Assembly (NCBI GenBank): GCA_028290665.1
Contig: JAQGJK010000003.1
Span: 1 to 64,000, forward strand
Direction of reading: 5' to 3'
Length of the DNA: 64,000 nucleotides
Source of the DNA: Devosia sp.
Lineage (GTDB): Bacteria; Pseudomonadota; Alphaproteobacteria; Rhizobiales; Devosiaceae
Position numbers and translations under genes: made by a program
Notes under the pieces: generated by a model
What the model saw: the letters and a program-made list of their open reading frames with translations, nothing else
What the model was told of the DNA's origin: nothing
Databases searched by the model: none
Shown: one piece after another, positions 24,968-32,934 of the stretch
Layout of the letters: each line of letters starts with the position of its first letter
How positions within the stretch are numbered: the first letter of the stretch is position 1

Positions 24968-25866
24968 GCGACACGCTCGGCACTTGGCTGATGAGCGAGA
25001 CGCCGATGTCGCGCCGCCAGGCCGTCATCGGCAGCGTCTACCGGGCCGTGCGGTCGATCATCTTCAATCCGACGGCGCTCATCGGACTGATCATCGTCAC
25101 TCTGCTTATCTTCATGGGGATTTTTGCGCCGCTGCTGTCGCTGGGTAATTCGCCTCTTGCCCAGAATCTCGCCGGCCGGCTCGCGGCGCCGTCGGCGGAC
25201 CACTGGTTCGGCACCGATGAACTCGGCCGCGACATTCTCGCCCGCACGCTGTACGGCGCGCGGGCGACGCTGGCGATCGTCGCCCTGGTGTCGGTCATCG
25301 TGGTGCCGATCGGACTGACCGTCGGCACTGTGGCCGGCTACCTCGGCGGCTGGGTGGATGCTGTGCTGATGCGCATCACAGATATCTTCCTCGCCTTTCC
25401 TCGGCTCATTCTCGCGCTGGCTTTCGCAGCGGCGCTGGGACCGGGCATCGAGAATGCCGTCATCGCCATCGCGCTGACCTCATGGCCGGCCTATGCGCGT
25501 ATCGCGCGCTCTGAAACCATGACCATCGCGCATAGCGACTTCATTCAGTCGGTCGTGCTGCAGGGAGCTTCCACCTGGCGCATCCTGTTCCGCCATATCG
25601 TGCCGCTGTGCTTGAGTTCGGTCATCGTGCGGCTGACCCTCGACATGGCGGGTATCATCCTGACGGCGGCCGGCCTCGGGTTTCTCGGCCTCGGGGCGCA
25701 GCCGCCGACACCCGAATGGGGGGCGATGGTCTCGTCGGGCCGGGACGTCATACTCGACCAGTGGTGGGTGGCGACGATTCCCGGCCTTGCCATCTTCATT
25801 GTCAGTCTCGGCTTCAACCTGCTGGGCGATGGCCTGCGCGACGTTTTCGATCCGAAGTCGCGATGA
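24964..25866 (+). CDS. Peptide-type ABC transporter permease (DppC class)
   Basis: This 300-residue protein has the OppC N-terminal segment (NPTALIGLIIVTLLIFMGIFAPLL) followed by HWFGTDELGRDILARTLYGARATL, the classic DppC motif. The EAA loop reads SVVLQGASTWRILFRHIVP. ATG 24964 overlaps the previous stop by 4 bp; a longer frame from 24532 lies inside the first permease and is rejected. It ends in the DVFDPKSR motif typical of DppC. Confidence 0.94.
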   Translation: MSDTLGTWLMSETPMSRRQAVIGSVYRAVRSIIFNPTALIGLIIVTLLIFMGIFAPLLSLGNSPLAQNLAGRLAAPSADHWFGTDELGRDILARTLYGARATLAIVALVSVIVVPIGLTVGTVAGYLGGWVDAVLMRITDIFLAFPRLILALAFAAALGPGIENAVIAIALTSWPAYARIARSETMTIAHSDFIQSVVLQGASTWRILFRHIVPLCLSSVIVRLTLDMAGIILTAAGLGFLGLGAQPPTPEWGAMVSSGRDVILDQWWVATIPGLAIFIVSLGFNLLGDGLRDVFDPKSR

Positions 25867-26699
25867 GCGCTCCGCTGCTCACTGTCGAAGACCTCGAGGT
25901 CAGCTTTCCCGGCCGCACCGGTTTTACCCGCGCGGTGCGAAATGCCTCGTTCACGCTTGGCCGCGAGCGCCTCGGCATCGTCGGCGAATCCGGCTCGGGC
26001 AAGACCACGATGGGCCGCGCCCTGCTCGGCCTGTTGCCGCGGACGGCACAAGTTACCGCCCGAACCATGTCCTATGACGGCACGAACCTTTTGACCTGCA
26101 CCGAGCGCGACTGGCAGAAGCTGCGCGGCCGCCGCTTGTCGATGGTGATGCAGGACCCCAAATATTCGCTCAATCCGGTGATGAGAGTGGGCCGGCAGAT
26201 TGCTGAAACTGCGCTGCTGCACCTGCGGACCGACCGTGGCGACGCCAAACGCCGGACGCTTGCCATGCTCGAGGCCGTCCAGATCCGCGATCCCGAGCTC
26301 GTCTATCGCCTCTACCCGCACCAGCTCTCCGGCGGCATGGGGCAGCGCATCATGATCGCCATGATGCTGATCGCCGAACCCGACCTGCTGATTGCTGACG
26401 AGCCTACTTCTGCCCTCGATGTCACCGTGCAGAACGAGGTGCTGCGCATCCTCGACGATCTGGTGCGGGTGCGCGGCATGGGGCTGGTCATGATCAGTCA
26501 CAATCTGACGATGGTTTCGAGTTTCTGCGACCGGGTGCTGATCATGTATGCTGGCCGGATTGTCGAAGAATGCGCGGCAAGCGAACTGCAGAATGCCAAA
26601 CACCCCTATACGCAGGCCCTTATCGCCGCGACACCATCGCTCGATGTCCGCCGCACTGAACTGGCAACAGTTACGCGCGACCCGGAATGGCTCAAATGA
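25863..26699 (+). CDS. Peptide-type ABC transporter ATPase (DppD class)
   Basis: This 278-residue nucleotide-binding protein has Walker [10 protein letters not shown] near residue 40, signature LSGGMGQR near 157, Walker [13 protein letters not shown] near 177 and the switch His in MISHNL. It starts at 25863, overlapping the permease stop. The C-terminal extension ([15 protein letters not shown]) is the oligopeptide-transporter tail, but it is short and lacks the usual Cys cluster. It powers import together with the following ATPase. Confidence 0.94.
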   Translation: MSAPLLTVEDLEVSFPGRTGFTRAVRNASFTLGRERLGIVGESGSGKTTMGRALLGLLPRTAQVTARTMSYDGTNLLTCTERDWQKLRGRRLSMVMQDPKYSLNPVMRVGRQIAETALLHLRTDRGDAKRRTLAMLEAVQIRDPELVYRLYPHQLSGGMGQRIMIAMMLIAEPDLLIADEPTSALDVTVQNEVLRILDDLVRVRGMGLVMISHNLTMVSSFCDRVLIMYAGRIVEECAASELQNAKHPYTQALIAATPSLDVRRTELATVTRDPEWLK

Positions 26700-27451
26700 T
26701 CAGGGTCAAGGATCTCGGCGTGACCTTTCACGTTGGCGGCCGGGAAATCCGCGCCGTCGAAAATGTCTCATTTGAAGTCGCGAAGGGAGAAACCTTCGGT
26801 ATTGTCGGAGAATCGGGGTCGGGCAAGTCAACGGTACTGCGCGCCATTGCCGGCCTGGTTCCATTCCGGAGCGAGCATATCGAGGTCGACGGCCAGCCTG
26901 CGGGGCGCCGTCGCAGCCGTGAGGATCGCCGCAAGCTGCAGTTCGTCTTCCAGGATCCGTACGCATCGCTGCACCCACGCAACACCGTCGACGACATCCT
27001 GCGCGAACCGCTCGAAATCCATCGTGAGTCCGATATCGATAGCAAAGTTATCGCGGCGATCGCCGGCGTTGGACTTTCGCCGATGCACCGGTTCCGCTAT
27101 CCGCATCAGCTTTCCGGCGGCCAGCGCCAGCGCGTTGCCATTGCTCGCGCCCTGATCCTCAATCCTCCCATCCTGCTGCTGGACGAGCCGACTTCGGCAC
27201 TTGACGTCTCCGTCCAGGCCGAAATCCTCAACCTGCTGGCGCGACTTCGGCAGAGCTACACCCTCACCAGCATTCTGGTCAGCCACGATCTCGCGGTGGT
27301 TGCGCACCTCTGCGATCGCATCGCAATCATGCAATCGGGCCGACTGGTGGAAGTGATCACTGCGGACAGTCTCCGCTCGGGTGACGTTGCTTCGGACTAT
27401 ACGCGCAAGCTGATTGCGGCCAGCCGGGGTTTTACGCGACTCCCAGCCTGA
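26696..27451 (+). CDS. Peptide-type ABC transporter ATPase (DppF class)
   Basis: This ATPase of about 251 residues has Walker A GESGSGKST, Q-loop FVFQDPYASLHPR, signature LSGGQRQRVAIARAL, Walker [13 protein letters not shown] and switch LVSHDL. The QDPYASLHPR motif is diagnostic for DppF/OppF. ATG 26696 overlaps the preceding stop like the other junctions; ATG 26687 would add three residues. With DppD it forms a heterodimer. The binding-protein gene follows after about 100 bp. Confidence 0.93.
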   Translation: MIRVKDLGVTFHVGGREIRAVENVSFEVAKGETFGIVGESGSGKSTVLRAIAGLVPFRSEHIEVDGQPAGRRRSREDRRKLQFVFQDPYASLHPRNTVDDILREPLEIHRESDIDSKVIAAIAGVGLSPMHRFRYPHQLSGGQRQRVAIARALILNPPILLLDEPTSALDVSVQAEILNLLARLRQSYTLTSILVSHDLAVVAHLCDRIAIMQSGRLVEVITADSLRSGDVASDYTRKLIAASRGFTRLPA

Positions 27452-27555
27452 GCACCCGTCTTGCAAATGGACGTCAAAAGCGCTTCTCATGAAACGCCTG
27501 CTGCGCAGCCTTCTTTGGGCCGATGACGGCACGCCACGTTCCAGGGAGAACAGCC

Positions 27556-29145
27556 TTGCTGAGAGTTTTGAAATACGCGTTGATGGCAGTGGCGCTGACA
27601 GCGCTTACTCCCATAGCGCAGGCCGCGACGCCGGCGGATACGCTGGTAATCGCCAAACAGATCGACGACCTTATTTCCCTCGATCCCGCGGAAGCCTATG
27701 AGCTTTCCGGTATCGAAGTCCTCGCCAACGCCTATGACCGCATCATGCGGTTCGAGCCCACCGATGTGACGAAACTAGTCCCCGGCGCGGCAGAAAGCGT
27801 CACCGTCGGCGACGACGGCCGGACTTTTACCTTCAAAATCCGGGCGGGCCAGACGTTTGCCTCCGGCAATCCGGTAACGGCGGGCGACGCGGCGTTCTCG
27901 CTACACCGCGTGATTCTCCTTGAAAAGACCCCAGTCTTTCTGCTCTCGCAGCTGGGCTGGACCAAGGACAATATCGCCGAGATGGTCACCGCGCCCGATG
28001 ACTCGACGCTCATCGTCAAGATCGGCGTCGATTTCGCGCCGTCGCTGGTTTATGCGCTGCTCGGCTCCGTCGTCGGCTCGGTGGTCGACCAGAAGGTCGC
28101 GATGGAGCACGAAGTCGATGGCGACATGGGCAATGGCTGGCTCAAGAACAACTCGGCCGGATCGGGCGCCTATGTCATCAAGTCATGGACCCCGAACGAC
28201 TCCGTCGTGCTCGAGGCCAATCCGAACTATCGTGGTGGCGTCGCCATGCTGAAGCGCGTCGTCATCCGGCACATCCCGGAGGCCTCTGCACAACGTCTTG
28301 CTCTCGAAAAGGGCGACGTCGATATCGCCGACAATTTGACCCCGGACCAGATTACCGCAGTGGCTGGCAACGCCGACATCACGGTGACGACGATCCCGCA
28401 GGCGCTGCTTTACTATATTGGCCTCAACCTCAAGACGACGGAACTGCAGGACCCGAAGGTTCGCCAGGCGCTACGCTATCTGGTTGACTATAATGGGATG
28501 GCGGACTCCTTCCTCAAGGGCGCTGCGCAGGTCCACCAGTCGTTCTGGGCCTCGGGTTTCTGGGCCTCGTATGACGAAAACCCTTACACCTACGATCCTG
28601 CGAAGGCGAAGGCGCTTCTGGCCGAGGCCGGCTATCCTGACGGCTTCTCTATTGATCTCGACGCACCGAACTTCGCGCCGTTCGTCAACATGGCGCAGTC
28701 GGTTCAGGCGACCATGGCCGAGGGCGGCGTCAAGGTGAATATCGTTTCGTCGGAGATGGCGCCGATGCTCACCAAGTACCGCGCCCGCGAACACGAGATG
28801 CTGATGGTTTACTGGGGTCCGGACTACATGGACCCGCATACCAATGCTGACGGCTTCGTTACGAACATCGACAATACCGACGCGGCAACCGGCGGCAAGC
28901 CGCTGGCCTGGCGCAACAGCTGGCTCGACGAGGCACTGGTCAAGGCAACGGCCGAGGCCGCGCAGGAACCCGACGAAGAGAAGCGCAAGGCGGACTATAT
29001 CGAGTTGCAGAAGAAAGTGCTCGACGACGGCGCCTTCGTCATCATGTTCCAGGCCATCTCGCAGCGGGCGGACCGGACCGGCGTGACGGGCTATGTGCAA
29101 GGCTCGTCCGCGGACGTGACCTATTACAACCTGACGACCAAATAA
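27556..29145 (+). CDS. Peptide-type ABC transporter substrate-binding protein (SBP family 5)
   Basis: This periplasmic receptor of about 529 residues belongs to the DppA/OppA class. TTG 27556 has AGGGAGA 8 bp upstream and gives a clean signal peptide (LLRVLKYALMAVALTALTPIAQA); ATG 27523 is the alternative. Family markers are ISLDPAEAYELSGIEVLANAYDRIMRF near the mature N-terminus, GSGAYVIKSWTPNDSVVLEANPNY and the late VYWGPDYMDPHTNADGFV. It comes last in the transporter set, just before the M24 peptidase gene. The ligand is presumably a peptide or an N-acyl/D-amino-acid derivative. Confidence 0.92.
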   Translation: MLRVLKYALMAVALTALTPIAQAATPADTLVIAKQIDDLISLDPAEAYELSGIEVLANAYDRIMRFEPTDVTKLVPGAAESVTVGDDGRTFTFKIRAGQTFASGNPVTAGDAAFSLHRVILLEKTPVFLLSQLGWTKDNIAEMVTAPDDSTLIVKIGVDFAPSLVYALLGSVVGSVVDQKVAMEHEVDGDMGNGWLKNNSAGSGAYVIKSWTPNDSVVLEANPNYRGGVAMLKRVVIRHIPEASAQRLALEKGDVDIADNLTPDQITAVAGNADITVTTIPQALLYYIGLNLKTTELQDPKVRQALRYLVDYNGMADSFLKGAAQVHQSFWASGFWASYDENPYTYDPAKAKALLAEAGYPDGFSIDLDAPNFAPFVNMAQSVQATMAEGGVKVNIVSSEMAPMLTKYRAREHEMLMVYWGPDYMDPHTNADGFVTNIDNTDAATGGKPLAWRNSWLDEALVKATAEAAQEPDEEKRKADYIELQKKVLDDGAFVIMFQAISQRADRTGVTGYVQGSSADVTYYNLTTK

Positions 29146-29156
29146 GGCTGGGTACG

Positions 29157-30356
29157 GTGCCGGGATTTCTCGACCGGCACCGCGCTACCCGACTGATGCG
29201 GCAACGGGGACTCGATGCCCTGGTCCTCGCCCAGCCGGAATCGATAATCTACGCGACCGGCGCGTTTCCAGGCGTTGCGACGTTCTGGAGGCGCGCCGGA
29301 GCCGCTTTCGTCCTTGTTCCGGCCGATGCGGATGCACCGCTGGCGGCCGTAGTGGGCGATTTGCAGGCCACGGCATTTTCGGCGCAATCGGGGATTGCCG
29401 ACGTCAGGCACCACCGGATCTGGGTCGAAGCCGGACCCTATCCCGCGACCGATCCGACAGTACCGGTACGCAGCCCGCGGCCGTCGCAATTCGAACTGCC
29501 ACAGTCCCTCGCGCTGCTGCGCGACCTGCTTGCCGAGCGTAGTCTCCTCGGCAGCAGGATCGGCCTTGAACTCGGATTCATCCCCGCCGCGGACTTTCCG
29601 GCGTTTGTCGAACTTCAGGTTGAATGGCTTGATTGCACGCGTCTGATCGAACAGTTGCGCGCCATCAAGGCCCCCCTCGAAATCGAGCATTTGCGCCATG
29701 CGGCAGAATATTCGGCGGCAGGATTTCTCCAACTGACCCGCTCTATTGTCGTCGGCATGGACGCCGAGCGCATGGCGTCGCTCTGGCGGGCCGGAGCCAT
29801 TGCCGAAGCGGAACGGCGCGGGCATCAGCCGCCGCAATCGACCTGGAGCTACATTGCCGTCGCCGGCGATGGCTTCGCGCCCGGCGGTCCCACCGCCAGC
29901 GGCGACCTGATCAAGATCGACGTCGGCTGCGTCGTTTCCGGCTATAGTTCGGACGGCGGGCGTACCGCGGCTCTCGGCACTCCCCACCCGGAGGCCATAC
30001 GCATCTACGATGCCCTCCACCGCGCCTTCGATACCGGCTTCGCGCTGCTTAAACCGGGGACGCCGCTGACAGAGATCTACCAGGCAACCGCCGGGACGAT
30101 GTGGGATCTCGGCTTCGATACCTACAATCGCGGCCATTTCGGCCACGGAGTCGGATCCTCGATCTGGAGCGAGGAATGGCCGTTCATTTCGGCTAGTTCC
30201 GACGCCACACTGGAGCCGGGCATGGTCATGGCCTTCGAGACCCCATGGTACATCGACGGCCTCGGCGGCTTCCTGATCGAGGATCAGGTGCTGATCACCG
30301 AGAGCGGCTGCGAAGTCATGGCGCCATTGTCCCGCGACCTGATGCGGATCAGCTGA
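29157..30356 (+). CDS. M24-family Xaa-Pro-type metallopeptidase
   Basis: This 399-residue pita-bread-fold enzyme starts at GTG 29157, 11 bp after the binding-protein gene. The N-terminal creatinase-like domain (residues 1-170) is followed by the catalytic domain. The metal ligands are complete: Asp in KIDVGCV, Asp in SSDGGRTAALG, His in GHFGHGVG, Glu in FETPWYID and Glu in IEDQVLI. This pattern fits aminopeptidase P/prolidase or a creatinase relative. Operon context points to intracellular hydrolysis of imported peptides. Its 3' end overlaps the convergent serine hydrolase gene by 8 bp. Confidence 0.92.
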   Translation: MPGFLDRHRATRLMRQRGLDALVLAQPESIIYATGAFPGVATFWRRAGAAFVLVPADADAPLAAVVGDLQATAFSAQSGIADVRHHRIWVEAGPYPATDPTVPVRSPRPSQFELPQSLALLRDLLAERSLLGSRIGLELGFIPAADFPAFVELQVEWLDCTRLIEQLRAIKAPLEIEHLRHAAEYSAAGFLQLTRSIVVGMDAERMASLWRAGAIAEAERRGHQPPQSTWSYIAVAGDGFAPGGPTASGDLIKIDVGCVVSGYSSDGGRTAALGTPHPEAIRIYDALHRAFDTGFALLKPGTPLTEIYQATAGTMWDLGFDTYNRGHFGHGVGSSIWSEEWPFISASSDATLEPGMVMAFETPWYIDGLGGFLIEDQVLITESGCEVMAPLSRDLMRIS

Positions 30357-31509
30357 GCGCCGCGGCGATGCTGCGCACCGTGTCGAGCGTTGCGATGGTC
30401 CATGCCGGGTTGACGAACTGGGGCCAGCTCGAGAGCTTTACCACCACCATCCGGTGCTCGAAGTCGATGTAGATCAGCTGGCCGAACACCCCGCGTGCCA
30501 TGAGGTTACGGTTCTGTCGGTTCTCGATCCAGAACTGATTGCGATACGCACCCTCCGGCAGCACCACGGTGTACGGCGCGCCAAACAGCTCGTGATTGCC
30601 GGACCTTGTGTCCCCGATCCAGCTCGCAGGCACGATCCCCGCGCCGTCATCGAGGATCATCTGCCCAAACCTGCCATAGTCGCGCAGGCAGGCGTTGAGG
30701 CCGCCGTCAGCGAGTGCAAAGCCAGCGGGATCGACGGTTATGCTGGCGTCCTGCTCCATGCCAAGGGGCTGCCAGAGCTCCTCTGACAGCAGTTGCGCGA
30801 GCCGCTTACCAGTTGCGCGCTCAAGCACGGAGGCAAGCACATCAGTTTCGATCGACCGGTACGAAAATGTACTGCCGTGAGGGCGCTCCAGCTTGTCGAG
30901 GGTGACGATCAGGCCCCGGATGTCCTGCTGCCACTGCCGATTTTCGGCTCCCGCAGGGATCGGCTTCCACCCCGCCGCAACATCCAGCCGACCCATGTCC
31001 GAGAACGGATCGGTGTAGTCCTCGTTGAAGCGAACCCCACTGGTCATGTCGAGCAGGTGCCCGACAGTCGCGCCGCGATATGCGGTAGATTTGAGCTCGG
31101 CCAGCGTGTCGGTCACCTGCGAGCTGAGGTCGATGACGCCGCGTGTGGCAAGGATGCCGGCCAGCATGCCAGTGAACGACTTGGCCAATGACTGCGACAG
31201 ATGCAGGGTCTGCTCGTCCATACCGTTGAGATAGCGCTCGAATGCAATGGCGCCGTCTTTCAGCACGAGGAAGCCATCGGTGCAGGTCTGGCCGATGAAC
31301 GTCGCGAGCGATACCGTTTCGCCGGTAATTCCCGCTACTGGCATATTATCGAGGTTCTGCTCGTTGCGCTGCAACTGACGCACTGGCCCGTTCCCGCGGG
31401 ACACTGCAACAGTCGGCAGAATCATCGCGACATGCTGGAAAGACCACCGGTTCCACGGCGCCCGATCCCATTCCGATAGCGGCACTGTCTGATCGGGATG
31501 AAAAGTCAT
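30349..31509 (-). CDS. Serine beta-lactamase-fold hydrolase (S12 family)
   Basis: This 386-residue protein of the class C beta-lactamase/D-Ala-D-Ala peptidase fold has the SxxK nucleophile motif SLAK at residues 107-110 and a Tyr motif in TFSYRSIETD. No signal peptide is visible from ATG 31509, so it may act in the cytoplasm, as 6-aminohexanoate-dimer hydrolase relatives and D-aminopeptidases do. An upstream start (31593) lacks support. Placed between an M24 peptidase and an M19 dipeptidase, it likely hydrolyses D-residue or unusual amide bonds (inference). Divergent from the dipeptidase gene, 108 bp apart. Confidence 0.88.
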   Translation of the reverse strand: MTFHPDQTVPLSEWDRAPWNRWSFQHVAMILPTVAVSRGNGPVRQLQRNEQNLDNMPVAGITGETVSLATFIGQTCTDGFLVLKDGAIAFERYLNGMDEQTLHLSQSLAKSFTGMLAGILATRGVIDLSSQVTDTLAELKSTAYRGATVGHLLDMTSGVRFNEDYTDPFSDMGRLDVAAGWKPIPAGAENRQWQQDIRGLIVTLDKLERPHGSTFSYRSIETDVLASVLERATGKRLAQLLSEELWQPLGMEQDASITVDPAGFALADGGLNACLRDYGRFGQMILDDGAGIVPASWIGDTRSGNHELFGAPYTVVLPEGAYRNQFWIENRQNRNLMARGVFGQLIYIDFEHRMVVVKLSSWPQFVNPAWTIATLDTVRSIAAALS

Positions 31510-31617
31510 CGCTTGCCTTGCAATGCTGAAGCGCCGGGTTGATTGCTCCTGCCGACTACTGACACTCTCACCATCTGCCGCACTGCGACACAATACCGAC
31601 CTGATGCGAGGCTCTCC

Positions 31618-32679
31618 GTGACCAATCCGTTACCGTTCTTCGACGGCCACAACGATTTCCTGCTGCGCCTGTACCAGGAACCCGGACGGCGAGACGAGCT
31701 GTGGCTGGGATCAAAAGGCGTTGGTCACCTTGACCTTGGTCGGATGAAAGCGGGCGGCTTCGCCGGCGGGCTGTTCGCGATCTACGTCCCCTCACCGAGC
31801 CAGGGGCTCGACTACATGGCATTGATGAAGCAGGCGCCGTTCGAGGTTCCCTTGCCGGACCTGATGACACCCCAAACCGCTCAACCGGTGGCGCTGGCGA
31901 TGGCCGGCCTGCTCCATTGGATGGAACGCGCCGCACCTGACGACTTCACGGTGTGCCGCAGCGCTGCCGCTGTCCGGGCGAATTTCGGCAGTGGCAAGAT
32001 CGCTGCCGTCATGCACATGGAAGGGGCCGAAGCGATCTGCGCCGATCTCGACGCGCTGTACCTCTTTTATGACATGGGCCTGCGCTCACTTGGGCCGGTC
32101 TGGAGCCGGCCAACGGTGTTCGGCCACGGCGTGCCGTTCAAATTCCCCGGAACGCCTGACATCGGGCCCGGCCTGACCGACGCGGGCAGGGATCTGATCC
32201 GGTTGTGTAACGAACTTGGCATCATGATTGACCTGTCGCACATGAACGCAGCGGGCTTCGACGATGTCGCCCGGCTGTCGACGGCGCCGCTCGTTGCCAC
32301 TCACTCCAACGTTCATGCATTGAGCAACTCGCCACGCAACCTGACTGACCGCCAGCTTGACCAGATCCGCGACACGAAAGGGATGGTCGGGCTGAATTTC
32401 GCTACCGGCTTTCTCCGCCCGGACGGCATGGGCTCGCCCGATTTCGGACTCGAAATCATGGTGCGGCATCTCGACTACCTGATCGAAAAACTTGGTGAGG
32501 ACCATGTCGGCCTCGGGTCGGATTTCGACGGCTGCACCGTCCCCGATCCAATAAAGGACGTCACGGGGGTACCTCGGCTGTTCGACGCCCTCACGGCTCA
32601 CGGCTATGATGCGCCGCTACTGGTAAAGCTTGCCCACGGCAACTGGCTTGATTGCCTCGACCGAAGCCTCAAAGCTTAA
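31618..32679 (+). CDS. M19-family (membrane/renal-type) dipeptidase
   Basis: This zinc dipeptidase of 353 residues starts at GTG 31618, with GCGAGG upstream. Metal-binding residues of the renal dipeptidase family are present: H11 and D13 in FDGHNDF, bridging Glu in HMEGAEAI, His in DLSHMN and ATHSNVH, and Asp in GLGSDFDG. M19 enzymes prefer dipeptides with a D-residue or dehydro-residue at the C-terminal position, which fits the neighbouring DadA-like oxidase. No signal peptide is seen, so it is probably cytoplasmic. Confidence 0.93.
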   Translation: MTNPLPFFDGHNDFLLRLYQEPGRRDELWLGSKGVGHLDLGRMKAGGFAGGLFAIYVPSPSQGLDYMALMKQAPFEVPLPDLMTPQTAQPVALAMAGLLHWMERAAPDDFTVCRSAAAVRANFGSGKIAAVMHMEGAEAICADLDALYLFYDMGLRSLGPVWSRPTVFGHGVPFKFPGTPDIGPGLTDAGRDLIRLCNELGIMIDLSHMNAAGFDDVARLSTAPLVATHSNVHALSNSPRNLTDRQLDQIRDTKGMVGLNFATGFLRPDGMGSPDFGLEIMVRHLDYLIEKLGEDHVGLGSDFDGCTVPDPIKDVTGVPRLFDALTAHGYDAPLLVKLAHGNWLDCLDRSLKA

Positions 32680-32741
32680 AGGCGACCTACTCTATTTGCC
32701 AAACCTCCGAAATGGACACTGCCACTCACTTGGCAGAACAA

Positions 32742-32772
32742 GGGAGCGGTCAATACTGAGGTGGCCGCTCCC
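32742..32772. terminator. Hairpin between convergent dipeptidase and RTX genes
   Basis: GGGAGCGGTCA (32742-32752) pairs with TGGCCGCTCCC (32762-32772), an 11-bp stem with one G-T pair and a 9-nt loop. It lies between convergent genes, so it may act in both directions. No T-run follows, so strength is uncertain. Confidence 0.45.
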
Positions 32773-32934
32773 TGGCCCGGTTCTGGCATTGTGCTGATCG
32801 TCGCGCCGAAAATGCCCACCCGGTGCAGGCATTTGCGCAGTACAGCCACGCCTGCAACTGCTAGCGGCGGAACCCGTGCCCGGCTTGCCAATCGGCGGCA
32901 ACCTGACAGTGCTAACTAGCGGCAGCAGATCGCC

